A DNA stretch of 64,000 bases from Trochalopteron elliotii (lineage: Eukaryota > Chordata > Aves > Passeriformes > Leiothrichidae): contig JANPWX010019821.1 in assembly GCA_024734555.1 (NCBI GenBank), positions 1,590,417 through 1,654,416 on the forward strand, written 5' to 3'. The translations under genes and the position numbers were made by a program. Of this stretch, positions 25,601-37,282 are shown piece by piece. Below the pieces are notes generated by a model. It saw only the letters and a list, made by a program, of their open reading frames with translations, was not told where the DNA came from and did not search any database. How positions within the stretch are numbered: the stretch's first letter is position 1; the number at the start of each line of letters is the position of its first letter.

Positions 25601-28600
25601 TTGACCATGGGAGGTTTTTTCTCCTTTTCCTTTTTGGCTTTGTGCATCTTATCTGTGGCTCTTTATGCCCTCCCAGTCTAACTAATTGATTCCTTTCTCT
25701 TGTGACGCTTTTGTAATTGGATTGTAATAAATTATACCCTGCTGTTTAAGAATGTGTCAAATATTGTTTTAACTTGTCCAATGCAAAGAATTGAGAACTA
25801 GAGACTGAATCATAAAGCATCAGAGAATTTTGCTGGTATTAAACAGACACTTAATAATAATTCTGCTGTCACTTACATCTACATAAATCCAGTATGACTC
25901 CACTGGCTTCAAGTACTTTCTCAGCATTTACACCAGCCTGAGTGATAGCAGATTTTAGCTCTTCATTCCTGTGGTGAGATAGATGAATTCCAGGCCAAGA
26001 TACACAGACTGTGTTGGGAAAGCAGTGACTAATGCTACACATTAATTTGAAGAGACTAAATTAAAAACACCAATGGTTGCCTGAGGATGCTCTATTCATA
26101 AAGAGGGTGGCTAAGAAGTGCCCCTTTCCCTAGTATCTAGTATTGCAATGAATCTTTGTCATGGATAAAACCAGAAATTTTTACACATATTTCCTAAAGT
26201 TGGTAAAGTATTATTTCCTGTACTAACATGATTCAAATAGTAAAAACAGGCTGCCAGGAAAGACCAGACTTCTCTCAAGAGAGCAATTGTTTTCCCTATC
26301 ACTGTGAGTCAATCTGGTCTCTGGACTGCTCCAGTCTCCTCTCACTGCAGCAGACTGGCCAACTGAGCCAAATTATGTGTCAAGGCTTTTGGCAGTGCAA
26401 CCTATTTCCCACAGAACACCACTCAGAGAATTGCACTCTTCATTTAAGTCACTGACTAGACTGGAACCATTGAACTCTTTTATACAGGATAGAAAAGCTT
26501 GTGTTTCAGCTGTTATTTTGCATGAGGACTTCTTTTTTCATTATTGTTGCCACATGCCACTGGCAGTTATACAGATTAAAAACAGCACCTTAATCCACAC
26601 AGCTCCTTGACAGTACTGTCCACACATCCTAGGAATAAATATTTTTACTCAACTGCTTCACAACTTTATTTAAATAAAAAGTCTTAGAAAGTAGATGTGA
26701 TGTTCTGTACTGCTTTACCTGCAACAAGAATGTGAGATGGTTCATTTCATATGCCTATTTAAAATCCTGGACATGAATCATTATGACTGACCCATATAGG
26801 AGGGTCAAAAGTCTGTTTTCTTTCCCTCTCTAAAATGCCAAGAGAAGTGCAGGTTAACAGTAACTCCTGTTAATCTTAGCTGGGGTGGTTGAACCTTGGG
26901 AATCCAAACAATGACTGTTGTTCCATGCACTAATTGGAGATCCATTATAAAGGCTCCCTTCAAGTGAGGAATGCACAGGCTGGTACTTCTGGCATCTGGG
27001 AAGATGTTCTTGGTGGCACATGCCAGAAATCAGGTCTCAGCTAGGGAAATCTGACCACAAGACAGATTGCTGTTGCAGACCCAGACCTCTTCTCTGCAGG
27101 GACCGAGAAGTGCAGAAAGTTTGGGTGTCAGTGGTTTAGAACTGGCACCCTGTACTGCTAAGAGCAGATCTCTGTCCACAAGGAATACATTTTCAACTTT
27201 TTTTCTGGTCCCTGTAGTTCATGTTTCTTTGCTTTAATTTAGGATATGTGTAAAAGTGCACACACACTGTTGATATATCTGGTACAACTTTAGATTGAGT
27301 GTGGGGGTTTGCTCTGGAGCCACAAGGAAAAATTCAATGAGTTTCTGTGCATTTCCCGGCTAAATTTGGTCCACCCACATTTGCAGCAGTGCCTACATGA
27401 TACAGAGTTGTTTTTGGGAAGGTCTCTAATTTTGTCTTGCATAATATTCAGGTCTGTATTTCTAGTTACTGTGGCTAATTTAGGAAGATCCTCTGGTTTT
27501 CTGTCCACTTTATATACGTCTTGGAAAATAAATGAAAACAGGCATGACTCAAACAATAAAAATTTCTAAATAAGGAAAAGACAGATAGGCACTTTTGGAA
27601 CTTTTAAATGAAAACCTGATACAGGAAGAAGAAATGAGTCCAGCAAATAAACTTCCTATGCATTGAAAGATCAAATAGAACCAAAAGCTGAGGAGTTAAT
27701 GTAACACATATTTATCGCCTATGCTGCACAATACCAGCACTCTCCTTGCAGGCAGAACAATCAGGAAGAGTCTGAAAAACTTATCACTCAATGCTTTATG
27801 TTTTTTCCTCCTTTTTCCCCATTCATATGTGGCCAAATCTTCAAGTCTTGACCTACATTATAGTCACTCCCTGCCAAGAAAAAATTGACGCTAGGCCTAT
27901 ACTGTCACTAGTCCTAGAGCATACAAAATATTAAGGCTGGTGTTCTCAGAGCTATTGTTTGTCAATAGGGAATTGCATGGCCTTTTGAAGTAACTTGACA
28001 TCCTGTTTACAGCTAAGTTCAAAAGACAGTCATGCACCTAAACTACACTGGTTTGAAAATACTGTTCTAGAAGAACTAAAGTGAAGTCACAAGAGCTTGG
28101 CCAGACAAAAGCAGAGTTTCGGATGGGAGGTAGACCTATAGAAAGTATTTAGTTTATGAGCTAAAGTGGGGTTCCTGTGACTGCCAACCTGCCTCATGCC
28201 CTGGCTTGTGTCTGACAGCTGTGCAGGTCTGTGTCTCATGGCCAGAGATGTCGGCCAGAGTTGTGCTGACAGTCCTGCCTCCAGTGCCCTGGGCTAAGTG
28301 CATGTCATTCCTCTCGCATGGCAGAGCTGGCTGCACTGCCTGGTCAGTTGTCAAAACTTGCTCCAGTTAGTAAACACAGCCAGGGAGATTTGTGAGATTC
28401 ACAGGGAGGTGTTTATCAGTGTTACTCCTCTATTTTAATGAGCACACTCCAAATATGGCAGATGTTACTCTAAGAGCTCCTGAGCTTCTTGCAATGTCAT
28501 GCACAGAGCCAGGCCTTACTGGAAGGAAATATGAATTCCCAAGTCGTTTTTGTTTCTGGAAGCCAAGGCAATGTAATAGTCACCCTTTTGATATTCATAA

Positions 28601-28643
28601 ATAAGTTAGCATGGCATTTTCACTGTTGGAATTAACTGAGTAC

Positions 28644-28935
28644 CTAATTACAGTGATAGAGAACTATTCTTTCATGTCCTAATTAGAATATTGAAATACT
28701 GTACATACCCTCCACTAAGGCCCATGTATGTTTGTATTCTTTCTTTAAAAAACAAAACCAAAGCATCAATATCACACATGTGTTGGTTAAAGACAAGGGA
28801 AAACTTGTATATGTCCTACCATGAAGGTATTTTCTGTGAACTGGGCCGTAAGATTGCAATTCTAAGCAGCCACACAATTAATTCTTCAGTTATGCAGTCC
28901 AATTAGGACAAATGCTTCCTTTCTAGTTTAATTAG
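28644..28935. promoter_or_regulatory. Cluster of TAATTA-type homeodomain-like sites (candidate)
   Basis: ATTA/TAAT cores occur at 28644-28650 (ctaatta), 28679-28686 (ctaattag), 28875-28883 (caattaatt), 28899-28907 (ccaattagg) and 28927-28935 (tttaattag). YTAATTR is the classical core for many homeodomain proteins. The AT-rich background makes single hits cheap, but five or more in under 300 bp is denser than the neighbourhood. A regulatory role is inference only. Confidence 0.3.
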
Positions 28936-28942
28936 AGATGGG

Positions 28943-28960
28943 TAAGCTCATTTGAGCTTA
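28943..28960. repeat. Perfect 8-bp inverted repeat, 2-bp spacer
   Basis: TAAGCTCA at 28943-28950, spacer TT, then its exact reverse complement TGAGCTTA at 28953-28960. Confidence 0.9.
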
Positions 28961-29147
28961 TTTGTATAAAATATGTGCTCATTAAACAAGGCCTGGATTT
29001 TGTTCAGCTTGTTAGAAATGTTGTAAAAAAAGAGCTTTCTCACACTGGCTTTAGCCTTTTTAACCCTTTAAAGACCACAAATCTGACAGTCTATCTGTTA
29101 CCCTCAAAGCACAGTACACTTGTTTCTCCCAGAAAAAGGGTGATTGC

Positions 29148-29179
29148 ACAAATATTCCTACTAGAGTAGGAATATTTGT
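29148..29179. repeat. Perfect 15-bp inverted repeat, 2-bp spacer
   Basis: Left arm ACAAATATTCCTACT at 29148-29162, spacer AG at 29163-29164, right arm AGTAGGAATATTTGT at 29165-29179. The match is exact across all 15 positions, giving a 32-bp near-palindrome able to form a hairpin or cruciform. No transposon family identified around it. Confidence 0.93.
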
Positions 29180-31392
29180 AAACTCCAAGCTGCCATGCAG
29201 ATAAACATCTGGTACCATCAGATATCACTTATTATGACATCCCTCCCTGGGGGTTAATGCAATTTATAAAGGGTTTGTAGGGTTTGGGAATCTTTTTTCA
29301 GAGGTCCCTGGCAGCTGAATGAACGAGAAACTTTGTGACTGACACATAGCCTGTCTGCTGACAGAAGAGCAGGGACTTATGAACCAATATGTGGATACTT
29401 CTGTGGGGAACGAAGTAGAAAAATTTACATGAAAACTATACAGGATGAAGCCACAAAGGGCACAAAGTCAGTTGAAATGTCCCAAGGAAAGGCAATGCCG
29501 ATGATTTGAGCATAGTCTTTCCCCCTTTCCTCCTCTTATGGTAATTATTTCTTTTGTGAGCTCATCCATTCAACAGAGTGTAGTTCATGGAAGTGAAAGC
29601 ACTTGTGTGAATCTTATGCTGAAAAATGCCCAAAAGAAGGACATCATTTATTCAAACCATACCATCAGAAGATCAAGCACTGCATCCTTGTGATCAGGGC
29701 AGATTTTCTCCAGACATGCTCCTTCAGCCTTGGGTCTTTGAAGCATAAGGGAGGAAAGACTGAGCCACCTTCCAGGCTATGTGTGGGCACAGAGGAATGA
29801 AGCCTCACCAGATACAACTGAAAGCACCCAAACCTTGGCAGAAGTTCTGGCACAGAGGCAACGTCAGAGTAGGAATCTCCCAGATGGCTAGAAAAGGCAC
29901 AAGGGCAAGCTGTCAAAAATTAAAGTCTAATTTATCCCTCTTGGAGCCACACATTACCCAAAACTGTCAGCAAAATGGACAGATGCAAACTACAGGCACA
30001 CACAAAGTGGTAGATGGCAGGCTTGGCCAAATGAGCTCTGGGGCATGACACAGCTATCTTACAAATGCAAATCTAGTCCTTTCTCCTGCACGTGAGGCGG
30101 ATTAAGCATGCAACAAGTGTGCATTCAAATATTGTGTGCACAAACACAGCTCCTGCCCTTTGAAATCCTAGCCCTGAAAGCCTCTAGTTTCTGCTGTAAT
30201 GCTTAGAGCCTTGGTTTCAGAGGCACAGAAGGAGAAGAAAGCATAAGTGTGGCTCCCAGGTGATTTCTACAGTGCAGAAAATAGCCCATAGACTAAACAA
30301 AGCATGGATTTCAGATTTGGAGCCCATTGTTCAAAGGTTGAAGGAAAATGGCATGGCTCTGCAGACGTGACTGTCTTGGCCTAAGGGCTGCCTGCAGCCA
30401 TTTGTAGGTTCACAAAGTCTCTGAATCAGAGTGAAAATGTAGCATCTACACAGGATGAAGCTCTAGGTTATGCATTTGGGACCACATTAAAAGTCTACTG
30501 AACTTAATGGAAACCTGGGCTTCAGAGACCATACGATATCATAGCAATGAGACATGACTCAGACCTGCAAGCACAGATTTTGGCTTTCTCTGCGCCTCAG
30601 TGCTGAGCTTCTTATTGTCTCATCACCCACACTCTCAGGATTGCCTTGTGAGTGATATACAGATGCTGCAATTTTCGTAATTTTATTTAATTGCTAGAGA
30701 TTTACCATGACATAATGGTATTTATGATCTTGTATTTACACAGGTGTCATGTCGTCATCTCTTAGTCTGAACAGTTGCTTCATTACAGTTAAAGGGGATG
30801 GGGTGGAGGGGAAATGCCGGTTTTGAGCTGGGACCTACTGGGACTTGTCACGTATAAGAAAAATAACCAAATACAGCCCTTTTTCAGCCACATATCAGAG
30901 GAAAATAACAGCATGATTTCGCTCTAAGGGTATATGCTGGTCCCAAGATAAATTTTTAATTTCAGAGGGAGATTTCCAAAGTGATTGGTCGAAATGCAAA
31001 GGGGAGACCTTCTTAATTGGTAACCTGAAGAGTTAGCAGAGCTATTTCCTCTTTTCTCTCTCACCCTCTTGACATGCAACTTGTAGCAAAAACTACTGAC
31101 AGACAACTTGTAGCAAACAGAAACACTAAAAGAGATGACCATGACCCAAGAAGTGGAGGTCTCAGCAACAGTCACAGAAAGGGAAGCTCTTCTGGAAGAA
31201 AGCAAGATGAAATTTTCTCTTATATCTGCGAAAGAATGATACTTTCCAACAAAGGAATTTTTTTTTTACTCTAATTTTCTGCTGTGGGAGCAAATTGAAT
31301 TATAGGGGTCATTTTACTGGCACTGTGTTTGCTGTGTTTGTCCCTTGAAGGTGGACTTCAAATACTTTGCAACAGATTAATAAAATACATAG

Positions 31393-31409
31393 AAAAAAAA
31401 AAAAAAAAA
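31393..31409. repeat. A17 homopolymer
   Basis: A 17-base A-run following 'taaaatacatag'. No retrocopied gene or LINE body is visible upstream, so it is listed only as a homopolymer. Confidence 0.9.
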
Positions 31410-33108
31410 GAAGGAATACAACAATAGAAACATGTCTCCGGTTATCTAGGAGACTTTTAGAAATATTTATTTTTTGCTAAGGTACTATACAGGGATCCAT
31501 CTAGTGTCAGTATTACCATGATTGTTAAACGTAAGTCTGAGTAATTTTAGCTGGAGTTCCTCTGACTTGCCCTTCTGAACACTGGCAAGTCACTGTGATT
31601 TTATTTCAAACCGGACCTGTATGTCAGAGAAGTGATTGGCCTAACTCCCAGCTCCCATGTGTCTTTGTCCTCAAGATTTATCTCAAATTTCACTGTAACA
31701 GTCAATATCCTCGGGAAAGCTAGAATAAAAATGTGTAAAATGTTTAGGTCTGGTTTTTAGGTGGAATAAGATACTGTATCTACTATAAGTTATAATGAAG
31801 TGTACCCATACTTTTTTCCCTAACCACAATCCTATGAACTGAGAGGGGGAGGACATGGTTCTTCTAGCTGACACTTGCCCAAATATGCTAAATTTGCCTC
31901 AAGCAATTGCCTTCTGGGTAAAAAAATTCTTTGAGCACTCACACAGCCCAGAGAGAGCATGAACAACTGTCCTGTCATTATGCCAAACACTTGGAATAGG
32001 AGCTACACTATGTGTCACATTAAGGAACATTTACAATTGCAAGAGGTTAAAGGTGGAAAGGGAGTGTGGATGATAGGGATACCTCTGGAATTTGGCTGAC
32101 AGATCACAGGGAAGGCTGAGATGTCTGTAAGAAGCTAAGAAAAGCACCCAAAGTGAGAAATCTTGCAGGATGAAGAATATGTTTGCCTACACCTGCTGGA
32201 TTTTCTGCATGTCCTAATATATCTGAGATTGAAGGGAATATTTTTTCATTAGAGACAGAGAGCACAGACTCTCTGATGTCCCCATCATTGCACTGAACAA
32301 AGAGGTATGAAACTGCTATGTTCATGAAGCTATTAATGAGGTTCTGATAACTGCAGCCAAACCTGAGTTACTGACAAGGGAATTTTCAGGTACAGCTTTT
32401 TCTTTTGGGCAGTGTGTCAAGGAGGAGGCACAGCTCTTTTCTTGGCTTCGGACAGCGGGGCTCTCCCTCAGCAGAGATTCTTCATGAATCTAATCAGCCT
32501 TATGATACGGTGGATAAACCTTTCATAACTAAAAGAAGGAATAAAATTAGATGGCAAGAACTAATAATCATTTTTTTACAGTGGAAGCTGGTCATCAATG
32601 GAGCCAACAAGGATTTCAGATTTGGAAAAGGGAGTGAAATACATCAGAATCTCCAGATTTTGTCTGTTATTTAGGAGGTAGAGATAAAGCTTGATAAAAA
32701 AGAATGATAGAAAGGCCTCGTAGAACTAAGACATAAAGTAAGAAAATGGCAGATGAAATTCAGTGTAGATAACTGTAAATTGCGTGTCAGTGAAAAAAGT
32801 TTCAGTTTAATATATACTTTGAGCAGATTTGGTGGGACTGTTTCTCTATGGAAATAGGATCTTGGTTTTCACGGGAAAAAAACCCTCAACCACTGTTCTA
32901 TACTGCTTAAAATGATAATTTGTGTGCATGGATTTATTTGAGAAAAAAATAGCATAGTAGGAAATGTCACAACCTTTGTTCTTCTAAGCCTGGAGTACAG
33001 TGTAGTTCCTTAAGGACACAGAAGAAATAGAAAAGGCAAAGGGAAAAAAAACCAAGAGTGGTCAAATGCTTTTGTTGAAGAAAGAATTAAACTAGAGCTC
33101 TATTTGTT

Positions 33109-33754
33109 TGTTGTTGTTAGTAGTTCCGCGGTGGTGCGGTGTGTCTCTCAGGGAACTCGCATCCCGTTTCTGGCCAGCTTGGGCACCAATGCCACAGTAT
33201 TGGTACAGTTCCGTATTCTGTGATACGTCCCCGATCCTGTGCGTTCTTGCCTTTGGCAGAAGCGTGAACAGTGGCAAGGAATAAGGGAGGACTCTTGTGA
33301 GTAATTCAACTGGGATTTATTAAGCCCACGCAGGACTCATATACACCCAGAGAGAGCCCACAAAAGCATCTTTTCTCTCTGTCCCGCACCTTAAGTATGG
33401 GGGTGAGGAAATGGGAAGGGGACAGCTTGGAACCAATCCAAAGGGTGAAGGGAGTGACCCAGAACATAAAAGACAGACAATAGAACCAATCAATACAATA
33501 TTAAGGGGGGGGACTGGAGACCCTGCCTAATCACTCGACATCCTCACTAGAACCTTCTAGACATCAAGGCAGGGCTGTAAAGTGAGGGACAGGACTCATA
33601 ATTGTGATTGACACCTGGCAATCACTCAGGAGAAACCAAAAAAGGGTTTAACATGGGGGTACATGGGAGAAACCATTGCAACTTATATAAAACAGTGTAA
33701 GACAAAGAACAGCTGCATACACAAAATTAGTAAACCTAAAAACACACCACAACA
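33109..33754 (-). mobile_element. Solo LTR of an endogenous retrovirus, minus strand
   Basis: The block has LTR grammar when read on the minus strand. It starts TGTTGTGGTGTG (complement of 33743-33754) and ends ACAACAACA (complement of 33109-33117), so it is bounded TG...CA with TGTTGT/ACAACA inverted termini. Inside are a TATA-like TGTATATGAG (about 33341-33350) and an AATAAA polyadenylation signal in 'cttaataaatcccag' (about 33311-33325). A CpG-richer U5-like part follows, including 'ccgcaccaccgcgg'. The 5-bp flanks (ttgtt at 33104-33108, tagtt at 33755-33759) match at 4 of 5 positions, a plausible decayed target duplication. No gag, pol or env lies on either side, so it is most likely a recombination-derived solo LTR. 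The exact family is not assigned. Confidence 0.82.
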
Positions 33755-36700
33755 TAGTTTCTAATAAGGCAATGAGTGCAATGTGAAATAAATAACAAGG
33801 AAAAAGCATTCATCATTTCCTCTGTAGTAGGAACCAGGGGATATCAAATGAGATGAGTGCAGAAAACAAAACACAAAATACCTCTGCGGGGTGCTCCATA
33901 GAGACAGTATCAGGGCAGAGGGCATATTAAGTGTGCAAGATTTCAAGAAAGAATTGCACAAATTCACAGAAGAAAAATCTGATAGGAAGCTATTGCTTAC
34001 AAAGGCCCAGGGATTACTGAACTGCTTGTCATTGGATATTAGGAAGGTGGTCAAGAGAAATATGTCTCCTTCCTTAACACCTGGCATCGGACACTGCTGG
34101 AGACAGGATGTTTGGCAAGGTCAGCCTTTAGTTTGATTTTTTTCCTAAGTTTTTCATCACCTTTCTGTTTGCAACATACAACAAACTGTCCCTTTGGCAC
34201 TTCTATGACACAGCTGCAAATGCTTTTCTACTCTCACCACCACAACCATGGTGATTAGATAGATAGACCATAGATATCTGCTAGCACATGAAATTTGCTC
34301 TTATCCTTGAGCTTCAGTAGGGCCATTCCTCAAACTAAGCTGGCACGGGGTTAACTTCAGGTATAGCAGTCACTGACTTCTGTTGGACTTAAAATTATGT
34401 ATCTGCTTAAGAAATTTTCTGAAAAAGGACAGAAAAAAATTATTACTTTGCTGAATGCAGACTATCACATTTATGTCTTTTAACTGCAAGCAACCATCCC
34501 ATCGGCAGTCAGAAATATGTATGGAAGCTAATAACTCTTCCAAAAATTTTAACTAATACTGTCTCTGTTTTGTGTTTCAGACTAAATTTTTTTCTTTCCA
34601 ATTAGCAAGTGCTTGGCAGGATTCCTTATAAACAACATCATATTTATTTTTTTAATTTTTATTTATCGTGGACAGACAGGTGCAGGCCAAGAATGTGTCT
34701 CATTTTACACTGCTGGATAGTTCTTATCTGGTTCCTGAATTCGAGGAAATACTTAATCACAGGAAAAATCTTTATCCACACTAAAACTTAGGAAAAGATA
34801 ATGGCAAATCTGGATACTGACAGTCTGGATGAAGTAAGTAGCTCAATCTTGCAAACAGACATGATCATATTTCTAGACTGTTCTATTATTTGTTTTTGTC
34901 AGGATGTATTTAATTATCTTCTTTTCAATACCAGTGTTAAGCCTTTGAAGAGATGATTACTTTATGCAAAGGATCCAAAATGATGAAAAATAACTGTGAA
35001 GCAGGGAAATATACTGGTGATTGATTCTGCAACTTTGAGAGCACAGTTACTACACTCCAGAAATCGGACTGCTTTGAGGAGTTAAAACAGAAAAGTCAGG
35101 AGTTATAGGCAGTTTGCCCAAGGAAGATATGAGATCCTCCTGTCTGTAGGTGACAAACATTTCATGGAAAGCCAAATTCTCAAATTTCCCTCCACTGTTA
35201 CATGGCATAAGATGGCTGTATAAGGCCGCTCCTCAGCCTGTCTGAACAGGGCAAATAAGTCAGCCTCAGTAAAGTTTTCATCCCAGAATAAGGTGATGAG
35301 CCAGAGGACATGGTTTAGCCTGTGAACTACTTACTGCTTCTTTCTTGCATGGATACTGCAACAAAAGTAGGCCTGTCTTTGGGTTTGTGACAGTGGAGCA
35401 GAAGAGGCTGCATGTTCTTTCAACCTCTTTTGCATCTCTGAAATCCAGTTTCCCCTCATGCCCTCCTAAGAGACAGGCAAGTGAAGTTATTCCAGTTTTG
35501 AAACACTTATTTGAAATCTTAAGCAGACTGCTAAGCTCATAGGCCAGCATGCTGCTGGCAGTATGGGGTCTCTTCATTTTCAGTTCTGGGTTTTCATCAC
35601 AACATCTTCTGCCAGGAACAGAGTTCAGACAGCCTCTAGACACTTCTCTGGAGATCTAGTCAAACCTTCCCACGAATGCAAAGTGGCTGCAGGCAGCCCA
35701 CATATTTATGAGCCAGAGGAAGAAAGCAGGGATGAGAAATTTAATATCACATTGTAAAAAGCGAAAGCCTGGAACTTCAAGTATGCTTCCATTCTGAGGA
35801 CTACACTACAATAGAGTTGTTTATGCCTCTATGTAACCATGGGATTCAGGACTTTTCTCCAGTTTAATCAGGGTATAGTCATGTCCCCTTCATGTCCCCT
35901 GTGTCTCATCTTTTCAGACACATTCTTTGTTCTTTTGGTTGGAAGATCACAGCATGGTACAAGGACTCACTGAGGTTTTCTGTTCTCCAAATACATGCCT
36001 CAGGCAGACCTTCCAAACTTTTCACTCTCATGAGAGGACTTCCCATGTCTTAACTGTGAAGATATCTGCCTTGTCCCTGCATGTTCTAGCCACTTGTCAT
36101 TGCATCGTTCAAACTACAGAGCTACAGTACTACAGAGACCTGTGTTCCCTCTGGGAATGTGTAATGAATGCCAGCAGGCAGGTAAGTACCTTCTAGGACT
36201 CTCCTGGCTTAGCAGTTATTGTGGGGCAGCAGAGAACAAAGGGTCCTGACACAACACGCACATGTCATCTCTTTTATGCTTCATTAAAAGTTACATTAGA
36301 CAAAATAGATCAACAAAAATAAATCAACATCTCCCCATATTTGTTGGGAAACCTGGGACACAGTCTATTTTCAGTTCCACTCTGCAAGTGTCTCTATCTC
36401 CCAGCTGTCTCAGGGAGATGAATTTGGATTTTTATTTCCAGAACACCTACCCACCTTGCATGAGCCTGGACCCAATTACCCCATTACAGAAAAGCAGTGT
36501 CCTTATGATGAGGCCATGCAGTTCCTCCAGTCAGAAAGCCAGGTTGTTAGGAAACTTCTCAAGAAGGGTTCTCAAAGGCCATTGCTGGAGTGAGAAGGTC
36601 TGCTGAGACTTGTAAGCTTTGAGTCCCTCGCCTTGTGACTGTCCATTTGTGGCAGGGGTATCCAGGCTTTCTGGTCCACTCTAGCTGGAAAGCACAGGAT

Positions 36701-36880
36701 CACCACCCTTGTCATACGTGGGGCTATGAATCTGAAATGATGATAGAGGTGCCCATAGTGACTGTGATTTGGTCATGAGGATGAACTCTTCACTGGCTCT
36801 TCTGTGTGTGTGCTCTGCAGAGCCATACATGTGTCTCCCACCTCTTATACTGGCCTTGCTAAACCAGTCATCAAGTAGCT
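33755..36880. other. Unannotated DNA between two LTRs
   Basis: 3.1 kb of unique-looking sequence. It contains no retroviral protein motifs in any frame, so the two flanking LTRs do not bound a provirus. A 121-codon minus-strand frame at 35278-35643 and a 108-codon one at 33761-34087 are unrecognised and probably chance. Confidence 0.55.
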
Positions 36881-36886
36881 GTCATG
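36881..36886. repeat. Target-site duplication GTCATG, left copy
   Basis: GTCATG immediately precedes the LTR's TG and recurs exactly at 37277-37282 immediately after its CA. Confidence 0.9.
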
Positions 36887-37276
36887 TGTTGTGGTGCATG
36901 ATTGAGATTTTCAAAGCTGTATATGTATTTTGTTTAATTTACTGTGTTGGTAGATTCCTTCCTAAGCCCTTTCCCCCCTGTTCCCTCAATCACCTGGTAT
37001 CACCCTGTCCTGGACTAACCCCTTCCTTCCCTCATTGGCCCAGAGTTTCCTCCGCTCAGGCTGCGCCCTGGAAAAGGAGAGGACAAGGGCCCAGAGCTCT
37101 GTTCTGGCACATGGACTGCCTGGAATAAACGCCTTACCAAACCCACGCCAGAGCCCACTCCATTATTCCAAGCCTTAAACCACGCACAACCTGAGACTGA
37201 GGAACCCACGAACTGTTGTAGCTGGTCTGGGAACTACTGCTTAGCCTGTAAGCAGCCCACACAGAAACCAACTACA
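36887..37276 (+). mobile_element. Solo LTR, 390 bp, with intact 6-bp target duplication
   Basis: Begins TGTTGTGGTGCATG and ends AACCAACTACA, flanked on both sides by GTCATG (36881-36886 and 37277-37282). An AATAAA signal lies at 37123-37128 ('ctggaataaacgcc'), about 240 bp into the element, with a C-rich U3 before it and a U5-like region after it. A perfect 6-bp duplication is typical of class II (alpha/beta-like, ERVK-type) integrases; 4 bp and 5 bp are usual for class I and ERVL. The class is therefore an inference from duplication length. No internal viral sequence remains. Orientation is set by AATAAA and by the longer U3 on the left. Confidence 0.92.
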
Positions 37277-37282
37277 GTCATG
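37277..37282. repeat. Target-site duplication GTCATG, right copy
   Basis: Exact copy of 36881-36886, directly abutting the terminal CA of the LTR. Confidence 0.9.

Larger units (their letters stand above)
15995..33108. other. 17 kb of unannotated, mostly unique non-coding DNA
   Basis: No coding gene recognised. The longest frame is 145 codons on the minus strand at 16935-17372, without family resemblance. Items listed separately include a 43-bp tandem duplication (17801-17872), a purine-rich block (22485-22690), a TAATTA-type cluster (28644-28935), tight palindromes (28943-28960, 29148-29179) and an A-run (31393-31409). Otherwise I see nothing I can name. Confidence 0.5.

Noticed and set aside
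35278..35643. 121-codon minus-strand frame between the LTRs
   Set aside because: I looked for retroviral or host protein motifs and saw none; treated as chance.
33109..37276. The two firm LTRs as the ends of one provirus
   Set aside because: They face opposite ways, differ in length and sequence, have separate flanking duplications, and no gag/pol/env-like sequence lies between them.
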